Of a stretch of DNA of 64,000 nt, positions 8,880 to 17,964 are shown in pieces. A model generated the notes under the pieces. It had not been told where the DNA came from and did not search any database. It saw only the letters and a program-made list of their open reading frames with translations. How positions within the stretch are numbered: the stretch's first letter is position 1; each line of letters begins with the position of its first letter. The position numbers and the translations under genes were made by a program. The stretch comes from Actinocatenispora thailandica (GTDB lineage Bacteria > Actinomycetota > Actinomycetes > Mycobacteriales > Micromonosporaceae). Location: contig NZ_AP023355.1 of assembly GCF_016865425.1 (NCBI RefSeq), positions 5,206,198 to 5,270,197 of the forward strand, written 5' to 3'.

Positions 8880-10552
8880 TCACTGTTTGGCGAACAACTC
8901 GATCTCGCTGATCGCGACGTCGCTGCCGTGCTGTGATCGGTACACGTGGGTTACCTGGACCTCGACCTGTGTGACCCCGGCCGCGTGGGACAGCGTCAAG
9001 GTCTGCGGTCGTGCCTGGTCGGTGACGGTGAGGGTGTCCGACTGCCGGTTCGAGTAGACGAGATGTAGCTGTGCAGGCCGGTCATGGTCGGCGTAGCCGG
9101 TGACGGTGCCGGCGGTGAGAACCAGCCGGGTAAGGCTCACCCGGCGCCCCAGATCGAACGTCAGCGTGGGCGGGCTGTTCGGCGTCCAGACGACTTCCCA
9201 CGCGGTGTTGCTGTACCCATCGGCGACATCGGCCGGCGGATGGCCGTGCCGCCCCGTCGTTCCGGACACCGTCGACGGGTGGACCGGCACGTAGGTCGGA
9301 TGCACCATCCCCCAGGCGCGGTCTTTGGCCGCCTCGACCCGTGGCGCGACGATCCCGTTGACCCTGTTGCGCAGAGGCGGATAGGCAACGTAGGTCAGGC
9401 CGACCAGCACACCGAGAATCCCGGCGATCGTGACCGCCCGGCGGTACAGCCGACGGAGGGCGGCACGGATGTCGCGCTGCCCGCCTGAGCCGCGCCGCGC
9501 ACCGGCAGCGAGAACCCGTGGTCCGCGATGCGGTGACAGCCGCTGCCACCATCGCCGGCGTACCGGCAGCGCCTCGGTGAGCGCGGTGCCGCAGCGGCTG
9601 CAGAACTTCCGAGTCGGTGCGTTGCCCTCGCCACATTCGGCACAGATCAGATCGCCGGGACGAAGCCGCCGGCTGGGTTTGGTCTTCTGGACCGGCGTCA
9701 AACGGGCCTGCGGCCGTTGCGGCACCACGCTGCCGGGCGAGTCGTCGGTTGGTACTGGTGTGGGGCGTTCGGCCTGCGATCCGGGGCCGGGCTGCTCAGC
9801 CGCGGCGGAATGGGCCGGGCCGACGGCGGACACCAGCTGGCTCGCCTCTCGGCCCGCCAGGGTGGCCCGGAACCTCGCCGCGTCATCGTCGCCCAGCTCC
9901 TCGCCCGCGTCTGGGCCGGCTGACGGCGTCGATGCCGCCCGGCTGTGCGCCGGTGCTGCCGGCCCCGTCGGCGCCGAGCGGCCCGGGGACGGCGGAGGCG
10001 GGGGCGGGGGCGGCACAACGGCCGATCCGGATGGCGCGGGCGAGGTAGCCCCACCCGGTGCCGGTGCCGGTGCCGGTGCCGGTGGCGGGGGCGGTGGCGG
10101 TGGCGGTGGCGGGGGCGGCACGCCGCCGCCCGGTGGCGGCGGTGGCGGCGGAGGCGGGGCAGGCGCGGGAACCGGGGCGGTGGGGCAACTGCCTCGGCCG
10201 GTCGCGGCGGAGGGGGCGGAGGCTTCGGAGCCGGGCTCGATGGCGGGCGGGGCGGCGCCGTCTGGGCGCCGGCGGTGCTGGCTGCACCGCCGGTGGAGCT
10301 GGGCGGCTCCGGCGGTGCCTTGAAGCTCAGCCCGGGCCGGTCGACGGTCTGCGTGGTCGGTGAGAAGACGTTGGCGATCCGTGCCAGCAGGCCCGGCGGC
10401 TCGGCGTGCGGCTCTGCCACGGCCTCGTCGATCACCTCCGCGGAGACCTTCGGCGTGACGCGCTCGCCGGTCCACTCCAGGAATGCGCCGCAGGAGCCGC
10501 AGAAAGCATCGGCGTCCTGGTTGTGGTTACCGCATCGGGTGCAGATGATCAT
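8880..10552 (-). CDS. eCIS-locus zinc-ribbon / Pro-rich / membrane / discoidin-type protein, split by a frameshift
   Basis: The natural start at 10552 reads MIICTRCGNHNQDADAFCGSCG, a double CxxC zinc ribbon. The frame becomes Pro-rich near 10200 and then turns into meaningless Arg/His-rich sequence. The next frame carries a long polyproline linker, a second zinc ribbon (CAECG...FCSRCG), one membrane helix (TIAGILGVLVGLTYVAY) and a C-terminal beta-sandwich (DGYSNTAWEV...SLTRLVLTAG) resembling NADase-type/F5-8C glycan-binding domains. Start to stop is 1673 bp, i.e. 3n+2, so one base seems missing between about 10160 and 10190, where three G4 runs occur. Restored length would be 557 aa. It is the last gene of the eCIS operon and overlaps the gpI-like gene by 26 bp. 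A membrane-anchored accessory role is inferred. Confidence 0.75.
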
Positions 10553-11084
10553 CGCGTCGCAGCTCCAGTTCGTGCAGGACGTGGGCCGGTTTCGCGCCGC
10601 GGACCAAGGCGTCGAGAAGCGGGACGGAGACCGAGTCCGGGTCCGCCAGCGTGACCCGAATGCTCAACCGTCCGCCGGGTTCGGGGACCTCGGCGCCGGG
10701 AATCGAAGACACGTGAACCCCGCCGGTGTCGACGATCTCCACCCGGCCACCGGTCGCGGTCTCCAGCAGCATCCGCAGCCCTGCCACCGTGCCGCGACAG
10801 CGGTGGATTCGCACCGCGGCAAGTACGGCGTCGCGCTGGGTGCGGTCGTCCCAGGTCTCGTCGGTCACGGCGCCGACCCAGTCGGCCAGCCAGTGCAGGA
10901 AGTCGGGTGGGGCCAGCCGCGGGTCGAGGTAGGACTCGAGACACTCCAGGCTGAGCGCAGCCGGCGCGATCACCTCGTCGAACGCCGAGACCCAGCGCAT
11001 CGTGAAGTCGTCGTCCTGGTAGATCGAGGGTAGGAAGGCCCGCAGCGGGTACGGTGTGGTGAGTCCGGGGACGGTGCCACGCAT
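10527..11084 (-). CDS. eCIS baseplate protein, phage tail protein I-like (Afp12/gp7-position)
   Basis: 185 aa. The N-terminal pattern LRAFLPSIYQDDDFTMRWVSAFDEVIAP followed by YLDPRLAPPDFLHWLADWVG is diagnostic of the phage tail/CIS protein family (TIGR02242-like) encoded next to baseplate protein J. A small beta-rich C-terminal domain (GRVEIVDTGG...GRLSIRVTL) follows. In related particles it contributes to the baseplate wedge. It overlaps the J-like gene by one base and the zinc-ribbon gene by 26 bp, so translation is coupled throughout. Confidence 0.88.
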   Translation of the reverse strand: MRGTVPGLTTPYPLRAFLPSIYQDDDFTMRWVSAFDEVIAPAALSLECLESYLDPRLAPPDFLHWLADWVGAVTDETWDDRTQRDAVLAAVRIHRCRGTVAGLRMLLETATGGRVEIVDTGGVHVSSIPGAEVPEPGGRLSIRVTLADPDSVSVPLLDALVRGAKPAHVLHELELRRDDHLHPMR

Positions 11085-13039
11085 CAGTTGCCCTCGATCC
11101 TCACCTGGTGTTCGAACGAAAAGACCAGGCTGTGCTGTTCCAGGTCGACGCGACCGACCTCTGGGCCGCGAGTGCCGGTCACCGGGTTGGCGGCGAACAG
11201 CCGCAGATCCTCCACCAGATCCACTCCACGCACCGTCTCCAGCGCGGCGAACACCTCGCCGACCTGGACCGGCCTTCCGAACGGCCAGCCATGTCCGTGC
11301 GGGCCGCCTCCCGGAAGCGGACTGAGCAGCCGGTACAGCACGGCCAACGAGTCCTCGCGGAGTCGTTCCGCATCGGTCCTCGGCCGCGCGACCAATCTCG
11401 CAACCGCGGTCACCCCGCGATACAGCGGCGGCTCGACCATGACCTGCACACCCAGGACACCGACCTGCCGCAGCCGTTCGGCGATGCGCGCCAGGGTGTC
11501 CTCTGCCGGGATGAGATCCTCCAGCCTGAGGTGCCCACGGCGGTCGGGCGCGGCCGGTACCACGAGTACCCGAACCTGGCCGGCGTGCACGCCAGCCTCA
11601 CCGGCCACCACACAGCGCACCCGACTCACCTCCGGCGCGGCTTCGCGAGTGATCTCTTCGTAGTCCTCGGCGGTGACGGCGCGGTTGCGGCTGCGCAGCA
11701 GAATCGGCCCCCGCACCTTCGCCTGCTCCAGCGACTCGGCGTCGACGCCACCTTGGGCCGGCTGCCGGTTCTGCACCGCCGACACGAAGGGGATGGAGGA
11801 ACGCAGGGCACGAATCTCGCCGGCCGCGACGTTACCGTGGCTGCCACCACCCACCGCGTAGCGAAGCATCCGGACGACCGCGCCGCGCTCGGGCACCGCG
11901 CCGTACTGCTTGGTCGTGCCGTCGGGTTGGCGCACCAACGGGCCGAACAGGACCCGGCCGCTGAGGGCGTCCAACACGAAGTGCCGGTCGGTGGGAGCAC
12001 TGTCGGCGAAGTGCTCGACCTGGATCCAATCCCGCCAACCGCGATCGGATCCGGTTTGCAGAGTTGGGGCGCCGAACCCGGCCAGCACCGGGGAACGCGA
12101 CAGCGTGAACCACTGGCCCGGTGTGCCGTCGGAGGTGCCGACCGCCTCCCCGTCGATCACCTCGGCGTGGAAGACCTCAACGGTGCCGCCGACGGTGGAG
12201 GCGGCGAGCCCCTCGATCAGCGGGCTGCTGTGGTATGGCGGTTGGCCCTCGGCCGGGTCGACCACCCGTGCCCGCAGCCAGCCGGCGAGCTGCCCGTCGA
12301 TCAGGCTCTGCCGGTGCCCCGGGGGAACGTGCAGGATGATGGCCCCCGGGTGGTTGAGGCCACCCGTCTCGTCGAGCCCCACCGCACACTCGACCCAGCC
12401 GTCGGCGCAGCGGGCCTCCCATACCAGCGGCGGATGTACCGGATTGACCCCGATGCCTTCCACCCGGCCTTCGAAGTCGATGCGTACCGCGGCGCTGGGT
12501 ACCTCGGCATCAACGCCCAGCAACAGCGTGTCGTCCGGTACCGGCATCGCTGAGAAGGCAGGAACCGGGGTACCGAGCTCCAGTCGTTGGGTCTGCTCGA
12601 CCGACTCGCCCGCGCCTGCTGAGCGCGTCCGCAGCGTCGACAGTGCGCACGGGGTGACCTCCAGTTCGGCACCGGTGGAGAACACGAGCGGCGCCTGTGC
12701 GCCGGTGCGTTGGGTGGCGACAAGCGTCCCGATCGGTATCACCAGCCGAGCACGGGCCGGCGTGGCGAGCCAGAACGTGACGGTGGCCCGGGCAGCAGTG
12801 GCGGGGATCAGTCGCACCCCGATCAGGTCCAGGAACCTCACGAACAACCGGTCCGGCACCCGGTTGAGCCGGTACAGGAGTTGGTCGGTGAGAAACGCCA
12901 CCGCCTCGACCAGGGTGATGCCTGGATCGGCCGGTCCCCTGTCCGTCCACTCCGGACAACGCTGCATGATCAGCCGGCGTGCGTCGGCAACCAGGTCATC
13001 GAACCGACGGTCATCGAGATTCGGCAAGGGCAGGCTCAT
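11084..13039 (-). CDS. eCIS baseplate assembly protein J-like (Afp11/gp6-like wedge)
   Basis: 651 aa. The opening NLDDRRFDDLVADARRLIMQRCPEWTDRGPADPGITLVEAVAFLTDQLLYRLNRVPD is split here only by my description: the WTD..PADPGITLVE segment is the hallmark of the TIGR02243 'putative baseplate assembly protein' group. The centre contains GGGSHGNVAAGEIRAL and the RNRAVTAEDYEEI motif of baseplate J proteins. It forms the triplex wedge of the contractile baseplate. It overlaps the gp25-like gene by four bases (ATGA) and the gpI-like gene by one. Confidence 0.93.
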   Translation of the reverse strand: MSLPLPNLDDRRFDDLVADARRLIMQRCPEWTDRGPADPGITLVEAVAFLTDQLLYRLNRVPDRLFVRFLDLIGVRLIPATAARATVTFWLATPARARLVIPIGTLVATQRTGAQAPLVFSTGAELEVTPCALSTLRTRSAGAGESVEQTQRLELGTPVPAFSAMPVPDDTLLLGVDAEVPSAAVRIDFEGRVEGIGVNPVHPPLVWEARCADGWVECAVGLDETGGLNHPGAIILHVPPGHRQSLIDGQLAGWLRARVVDPAEGQPPYHSSPLIEGLAASTVGGTVEVFHAEVIDGEAVGTSDGTPGQWFTLSRSPVLAGFGAPTLQTGSDRGWRDWIQVEHFADSAPTDRHFVLDALSGRVLFGPLVRQPDGTTKQYGAVPERGAVVRMLRYAVGGGSHGNVAAGEIRALRSSIPFVSAVQNRQPAQGGVDAESLEQAKVRGPILLRSRNRAVTAEDYEEITREAAPEVSRVRCVVAGEAGVHAGQVRVLVVPAAPDRRGHLRLEDLIPAEDTLARIAERLRQVGVLGVQVMVEPPLYRGVTAVARLVARPRTDAERLREDSLAVLYRLLSPLPGGGPHGHGWPFGRPVQVGEVFAALETVRGVDLVEDLRLFAANPVTGTRGPEVGRVDLEQHSLVFSFEHQVRIEGN

Positions 13040-13458
13040 CGGACGCCGCTTCTTTCCACGCCGGTGTTCTCCTCCAAGCTGTCGAAATCGATCACGACGC
13101 TGCGATCGGGCTCACCGGCGAGCCGGTAGCGGATGTCGATGCGAAACAGGCCGGCGGCCTCATCGACGGCCGGTTCCACGAAGACTTCCCGCACCTGTAC
13201 GCGCCGTTCCCAGCGCGACAGGGCGGCCCGCACCTCGGTGGCGATGCGGCCGGCGGTGTCGACGCTCATCTCGGCGAACACGAAGTCACGCAACCGTGAG
13301 CCGAAGTCCGGCCGCATCTGCCGCTCACCGGGGTAGGTCAACAAAATGATGCGCATCGCTTGCTCCACCCGCTCCACCCCGCTGTTGACGGCGATGGCGC
13401 CGTGGGCTCGTGCCCGCGGTGGGAACACCCAACCGGTTCCGATGCTGTCGGATTTCAC
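13036..13458 (-). CDS. eCIS baseplate protein, GPW/gp25 family
   Basis: 140 aa using a GTG start at 13458, which is preceded by a perfect GGAGGAG; the same frame is open farther upstream but only in Arg-rich sequence. The gp25 pattern is clear: SGVERVEQAMRIILLTYPGERQMRPDFG with the conserved GER and FGS-type turn, then a helical segment and a beta-rich C-terminus (RIDIRYRLAGE). gp25 proteins link the baseplate wedge to the sheath and initiate sheath assembly. The start is 23 bp downstream of the spike gene stop, and the end overlaps the J-like gene. Confidence 0.93.
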   Translation of the reverse strand: MKSDSIGTGWVFPPRARAHGAIAVNSGVERVEQAMRIILLTYPGERQMRPDFGSRLRDFVFAEMSVDTAGRIATEVRAALSRWERRVQVREVFVEPAVDEAAGLFRIDIRYRLAGEPDRSVVIDFDSLEENTGVERSGVR

Positions 13459-13481
13459 GGCTCCTCCTCGCGTTGGCTTGA

Positions 13482-15362
13482 CTAGTTGAGCTGGATCGGC
13501 TTGCCCTTGACCGCGACCGGCCCGGCGCCGTCGATCTCGACGGTCTTGCCTTTGAGGATCAATCGGGAGCCGCCGTCGATGGTCACCGTGCCCGCCGCGC
13601 CCGACCTGATCTCGATCGAGCCGTTGCACTCGATCGTCAGTAGGCCGGGCCGGTCCGGGCTGCAGCGCAGCGCCACGGACCCCGCCACCTGGTCCAGGCA
13701 CAGGCCGATCTGGCCATCTGCCGAGCCGAGCGTCAGGTCTGCTGCAAGCGGCTTTCCCTTGCCGTTGGGTGGTACCTCGTCGTGAAAGGCAAGGACGTTG
13801 CCGGCTGGGGTGATCAGCCCGCGCCGGGCCACGGCGCCGGACTCGCCGGCCGCATGAACGCCGCCGTTGCCGGGTCGGCCGCGCCTGCCGCCGGCGAGTC
13901 CGTATCCGGTGCGTGTGCTCGCGAGGCTGCTCAGCACGTACGGGCGGCGCACGTCACCGTGTTCGAATGCCACCAGGACCTGGTCGCCGGGGCTGGGGAG
14001 AAAGAGCGCGCCCTCCGCTGTGCCGGCGAACAGTTGCCCGGTCGGCGACCAGTCCGACTCGTGTGCGGGTGAGAGCCATGGCAGGCTGACCTTCACTCGG
14101 CCGAGTTGCTCGGGATCGTTGATGTTGGTGACCACCCCACACACCACCCCGTCGACAGTGGCGGCGCTGTCGCGACGGCACGGGTCTGCTCGGGCCAGCG
14201 TCAGCAGAGAGCGATCCTGCGTCCCGCTGGCGGTGAAGCTCGTGCGGTAGCCGAGGACTTCGGTATCGAAGATGTGCCGGGCACCGCTGAGAAGCCAGCG
14301 GCCGGCGAACGTGCCGGGCAATCGGTCAAGCTGTACCACGCATCCGGCCTGAATGCGCGCATCCCCCAGGCACTCTCCGTCCGCCTCCGCCTGGGTGCTT
14401 CCCCATCGGGCGGCAGCGGAGCGGGCGGCGGTGGCGGCTGCCGCGTCACTGCCGCCGGGCAGCGGCAGGGCAAGGGTGGTGACGACGTTGGCTTGCGGGT
14501 TGGGAGCGGGTCCCAGATCGTCGGCCACGCCGCGGTGTGCCGGTTCGGGCCCGCGCGTCGGTGGGACGAACGCACCCGCGAAGCGGGCTGCCCGGGGGCC
14601 GGCGACGGTAGTGGCCCCGGCGTTGGCCACCTCATGCTGGGCCGAGACCGTGGTCGCCCGAAGCGGATCCCACACCCGCACCTCTGCCTGCGGCGCCAGG
14701 TTTCCCGCAGTGACACGCGGGAACAGCCGGCGCAGCTCCGCGCCGTAGCGCAGCCGCAACGGTGTTGCGGTGTCCACCGTCGATCGGCGGCGAAAGTAGA
14801 AACCGTCATCGGCCACCCCCAGCTCGTAGCCGATCTCGCGGGCCCGTTGGCACAGGAACTCCCAGTCGGTCTGATTGGCCTGCACGACGTAGTGCACCGG
14901 GTCGGGGGTGGCATCCACCCTCCCTACCGCAAGGCCCGCATCGGTGGCCACCTGCCGGGCGATCTCGGAGTCTTTCTGCTGGAGGAAGGTCCGGGTGCGG
15001 CGGGCCCGCTGCAACCGGTGGTCCAGCGTGTAGCCGCGTACGACGGTCGTCGCGCTCGACTCGACGAAGCTGCCTTCCACCGTGGTGATCTCCCCGGCGA
15101 TGAGTCGGTGCGAACCACCGGCTGTGTCGGGCCCCCAGACCTGAATCGGGGTGCCCAGTGCGAGCCCGGCGATGCGCAGTGCCGCACCGTCGGGATCCCG
15201 GAACCTGATCTCGAACATGTCGGGCACCGTCAGATGCGAGTCGACCGCGACGAGCCGGATCCGGTCCGCGGCCGCCGCGGGTAGCACCGCCGCCTCCATG
15301 CCCGTCCTGATCACCGGATGCGCGAAGGCGGTGCCGTCCAGCGGTGCGGTTGGCGTGCTCAT
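13482..15362 (-). CDS. eCIS spike, VgrG-like (Afp8-type hub/spike)
   Basis: 626 aa. N-terminal hub domain of the phage late-control D/gp27 type (FEIRFRDPDG, TVVRGYTLDHRLQRARRTRTF, QANQTDWEFLCQRAREIGYELG), then a gp5-like OB domain around GVVTNINDPEQLGRVKVSLPW with QLFAGTAEGALFLPSPGDQVLVAFEHGD, and a C-terminal beta-helix ending IDGAGPVAVKGKPIQL. It forms the trimeric puncturing spike. The C-terminus carries no enzymatic extension. It overlaps the upstream fusion gene by one base, so hub and adaptor are coupled. Confidence 0.93.
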   Translation of the reverse strand: MSTPTAPLDGTAFAHPVIRTGMEAAVLPAAAADRIRLVAVDSHLTVPDMFEIRFRDPDGAALRIAGLALGTPIQVWGPDTAGGSHRLIAGEITTVEGSFVESSATTVVRGYTLDHRLQRARRTRTFLQQKDSEIARQVATDAGLAVGRVDATPDPVHYVVQANQTDWEFLCQRAREIGYELGVADDGFYFRRRSTVDTATPLRLRYGAELRRLFPRVTAGNLAPQAEVRVWDPLRATTVSAQHEVANAGATTVAGPRAARFAGAFVPPTRGPEPAHRGVADDLGPAPNPQANVVTTLALPLPGGSDAAAATAARSAAARWGSTQAEADGECLGDARIQAGCVVQLDRLPGTFAGRWLLSGARHIFDTEVLGYRTSFTASGTQDRSLLTLARADPCRRDSAATVDGVVCGVVTNINDPEQLGRVKVSLPWLSPAHESDWSPTGQLFAGTAEGALFLPSPGDQVLVAFEHGDVRRPYVLSSLASTRTGYGLAGGRRGRPGNGGVHAAGESGAVARRGLITPAGNVLAFHDEVPPNGKGKPLAADLTLGSADGQIGLCLDQVAGSVALRCSPDRPGLLTIECNGSIEIRSGAAGTVTIDGGSRLILKGKTVEIDGAGPVAVKGKPIQLN

Positions 15363-16684
15363 CAGAGCCGCCCTCCGGGCCGTTGGGCCAGCCCGGTGCG
15401 CACGTCCTGACCCGGCTGGGGTCGACGATCCTCGGCGTCGCCACCCTCGTCGGCAGCCGGGGAGGCGGCGCTCGCCTCCGGGGTGGCCGCCGACTCATCG
15501 TCGCCCGGATCCGTCGCGGTCGTGTCCGCGGCGGCCGCACCGGCCACCGCGGACTGTTCCACGGCCGGCGGCCCAGCGTCAGGTGGCGTCGCCGCGTCGG
15601 CCGGGCTCTGTTCCTTGAGGGTGAGGCTGACCGTCGCGCGGACCGGACGTCCCGATCCGTCGAACCGATCGTAGGTGGTACCGAGCTTGTCGATGACCAC
15701 CAGATGGTCGAAGGCGCCCCACCGAAACGACAGCTGCGGTGGCCGGAAGACCTGGGGGTTCATCGACGCGCCCGGCTCGGACTCCTGAGCACGCGGCGTC
15801 GCGAACGCCAACAGGCGCTCCACGTACATCTCGGTGTCTGGCCCCACCAGCCGGAGGTTGTTGACGCTGTAGGTCGTCTGGTTCGCCTCGACCTGCACCT
15901 TGGCGCCGCTGGCGTCCTTGTTCTCCGAGCGCTGGGTCGAGCGGCTGACGCTGATCGACTCGGCGTTGTACCGGAACTCCACTCGCTGCTCGGTTCGTTG
16001 ATCGCTCAGGGTGATCACGCTGCGGCCCGGCCCCGCCGTCGAGGAGCCCGCCGATCCGCCGAGCATGCCGCCGAGGAACCCCTGGTGGCGTAGCTGCAGT
16101 TTCTCGATGGCGACGGCGTTGGTGCCGGCGGCAAGATCCGGACCGGTCCAGGCGACCGGCACCACACCCCGCAACTCCCACCGGGCCACGATCTTGCGGT
16201 CCGCGTCCAGCAGCGTCACGGTGGCGGTGCGATCCTCGTCCATCACACCGGCCGACCAGCCACTGGTGACCTCGTGCAGCCAAGCCTGCAGGCGCGGCGA
16301 GCTTCGTCCGTTCATCGCACGGGCCAGCGTGATCGTGCCGTACTCGAGCTGCCCGGTGAGGTAGTACTGGTGTAGGTGGTCACCGCCGGTGCGAACCGCC
16401 TGCGGGTTGAAGTTCACCGACAGCCCACTGCACGACTGCCACTCTCCGAGATGGGTGTTGTCGAGTTTGACGGCGAAGCGCATCGACAGGCCCAGTGCGG
16501 TACTCCGACGCGAACTCGACGAGCCGGTCGCGGCATCGGTTGCGGTCCCCGACGCGGGTGAGCCCGGTGCCTGGGTGCCGCCATCAGCCGATGAGGCAGT
16601 GCCGGTCGTCGGCGTCGGTCCGGCAGTGACCGATCCTGCGGGGTCGCTCCGGGCGGGTGGCACGCTACCCACGGTGACGGTCAT
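15362..16684 (-). CDS. Fusion of a gp19-like tube domain with a CIS tube-adaptor (Afp7-like) domain
   Basis: 440 aa. After a Ser/Thr/Gly-rich leader (residues 1-65), a complete tail-tube domain runs from about 66 to 210: MRFAVKLDNTHLGEWQSCSG, GQLEYGTITLARAMN and a final KLQLRHQGFLGG. A second domain from about 235 to 370 matches the CIS_tube N-terminal domain of Afp7/Pvc7-type proteins: RVEFRYNAESISVSRS, a short helical loop, PQLSFRWGAFDHLVVIDKL, PVRATVSLTLKEQ. The last 75 residues are acidic and Ala/Pro-rich, and the LysM-type domain usual at the end of Afp7 is not visible. In Afp and PVC these two functions are separate genes. The product probably caps the inner tube onto the spike hub. Confidence 0.82.
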   Translation of the reverse strand: MTVTVGSVPPARSDPAGSVTAGPTPTTGTASSADGGTQAPGSPASGTATDAATGSSSSRRSTALGLSMRFAVKLDNTHLGEWQSCSGLSVNFNPQAVRTGGDHLHQYYLTGQLEYGTITLARAMNGRSSPRLQAWLHEVTSGWSAGVMDEDRTATVTLLDADRKIVARWELRGVVPVAWTGPDLAAGTNAVAIEKLQLRHQGFLGGMLGGSAGSSTAGPGRSVITLSDQRTEQRVEFRYNAESISVSRSTQRSENKDASGAKVQVEANQTTYSVNNLRLVGPDTEMYVERLLAFATPRAQESEPGASMNPQVFRPPQLSFRWGAFDHLVVIDKLGTTYDRFDGSGRPVRATVSLTLKEQSPADAATPPDAGPPAVEQSAVAGAAAADTTATDPGDDESAATPEASAASPAADEGGDAEDRRPQPGQDVRTGLAQRPGGRL

Positions 16685-16722
16685 CGCCGCTCCCCTCGGC
16701 TGTGCGATCGCTTGTCCACAAC

Positions 16723-17196
16723 TCAGCTCCTGCGGTACTTGACGCTGTCGTCCAGGAAGCCGGTGTGCGCGAGTTCCAGCGTCTCGACGATGGCCTTGGG
16801 TCCTCCCGCGTCGAACTCACCGATCGACCAGGACACCGGAAACAGGTCGCGCAGGGTCCACTCGATGATCGGTTTGAGGTCGGAGCTCAGCATCTGGATC
16901 ACGCCGCTGATCGGGTCGTGTTCGGCCGACAGCGACGCGAGCCAGCGTCGTACCACGGCGGAGTCGGGGCAGGCCACCCTGCTGAGCCGGATCCGTTCGT
17001 AGCTCGGGTTGCCCGGGTACTGGCGCACATGGTTGCTGTCGCCCGAGCGGTACTCACACATCTGCCAGCTGACCTTGAGCCCGCTGGCCTTCTGCCAGGA
17101 ACCCAGGTCGTAGGCGCTGCGGTCGAGGTGTACGAAGAAGTGATGGGCGGTGCCCATCGTGGTGTGTTTCTGCGGCGATGCCACGACAGCGACCAT
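16723..17196 (-). CDS. eCIS inner-tube protein, gp19-like (second tube paralogue)
   Basis: 157 aa with start ATG at 17196 behind AGGGAG. Typical contractile-tail tube signature: HHFFVHLDRSAYDLGSWQKASGLKVSW, RLSRVACPDSAVVRRWLAS, PIIEWTLRDLFPVSWSIGEF and the final ETLELAHTGFLDD. It is divergent from the main tube (20513-21007) and probably occupies the tube-baseplate junction, as Afp5 does. It lies 39 bp before the tube/adaptor fusion gene. Confidence 0.9.
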   Translation of the reverse strand: MVAVVASPQKHTTMGTAHHFFVHLDRSAYDLGSWQKASGLKVSWQMCEYRSGDSNHVRQYPGNPSYERIRLSRVACPDSAVVRRWLASLSAEHDPISGVIQMLSSDLKPIIEWTLRDLFPVSWSIGEFDAGGPKAIVETLELAHTGFLDDSVKYRRS

Positions 17197-17205
17197 CGAA
17201 ACTCC

Positions 17206-17964
17206 CTATTGATCGGCGAGCCAGCCGCGGCGTTCGCGGTCGACCAGCAGTTCGTGGCGAAGCCGGCCCAACAGGCCCGGATACAGCCGATCGGTCAGCT
17301 CCTCCAGGTCGGCCGGGCCGGTGTCGACTGGCTGGCGTTCCAGCGCGTCGGTGAGTCGGTCCAGCTGACCGCGCAGTGCCGTGGCGTCGGCTCGCGCCGC
17401 GACCCCGTCGGTGCGGATGTCCAGGACCTGATTGCGAAGCTCGCCGACGGATTGGGCGAGGGCGGCGAGCTCAACCTCTGTCCCCGTCACGGCGGCGGGC
17501 ACTTCCGGGGGGCCCGGAACCGTCGGTGCGGCCCACCCGGGCAACGGGTCGGCAGCCGCCGGCGGGTCACCGAACTCGCGGTGCAGCAACTCCCGCAGCT
17601 CGTCGAGATCGGGCGCGGGCTCGGCCAGTGTCTGTAGCGGGACGGGGACGGGCGACCCGCCACTGCGGCCTGCGGCCGGGTCGCCGAAGGATTCGGAGAC
17701 ATCCCAGCGGTCCGGGCCAGGGGGTTGCGGATCGGGGCGGGTGGCCGCCGCCAACAGCGCATTGGCGCGGTTGGGCCCCCACCGCTGGGCCAAGGTACCC
17801 GGCTCCCGTCGGATCGCGGGATCACCGGACGCCGCCGTTGGGGTGTCGATCGTTCGGGCGGGCCGATAGTTCCGGCTCCGACGGGAATCGTGGCCACCTG
17901 CCGGCCGGTATGCTCGGTAGCGCGCGGCGAGCTCCACTCCCTTGCGTCTGAAGCTGGGAGACAT
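17206..17964 (-). CDS. eCIS-locus protein of unknown function with helical C-terminus
   Basis: 252 aa if translation starts at ATG 17964, preceded by CCAGGTGTTC. The C-terminal half is clearly coding: LDELRELLHREFGDPP, a helical segment ALAQSVGELRNQVLDI and DLEELTDRLYPGLLGRLRHELLVDRERRG. The N-terminal part is basic and low in conserved features (RRKGVELAARYRAYR). It overlaps the end of the Pro-rich gene in another frame by 143 bp. That is long for a natural overlap, so the two may be one gene broken by an extra base, or two genes. The C-terminal pattern recurs beside tube genes of actinobacterial eCIS as I remember them, but no function is known. Confidence 0.6.
   Translation of the reverse strand: MSPSFRRKGVELAARYRAYRPAGGHDSRRSRNYRPARTIDTPTAASGDPAIRREPGTLAQRWGPNRANALLAAATRPDPQPPGPDRWDVSESFGDPAAGRSGGSPVPVPLQTLAEPAPDLDELRELLHREFGDPPAAADPLPGWAAPTVPGPPEVPAAVTGTEVELAALAQSVGELRNQVLDIRTDGVAARADATALRGQLDRLTDALERQPVDTGPADLEELTDRLYPGLLGRLRHELLVDRERRGWLADQ

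Noticed and set aside
10000-10160. Dense G-rich tract near 10000-10160 as a regulatory G-quadruplex
   Set aside because: It encodes the polyproline linker of the zinc-ribbon protein, which fully explains the G/C runs; no separate function is needed.
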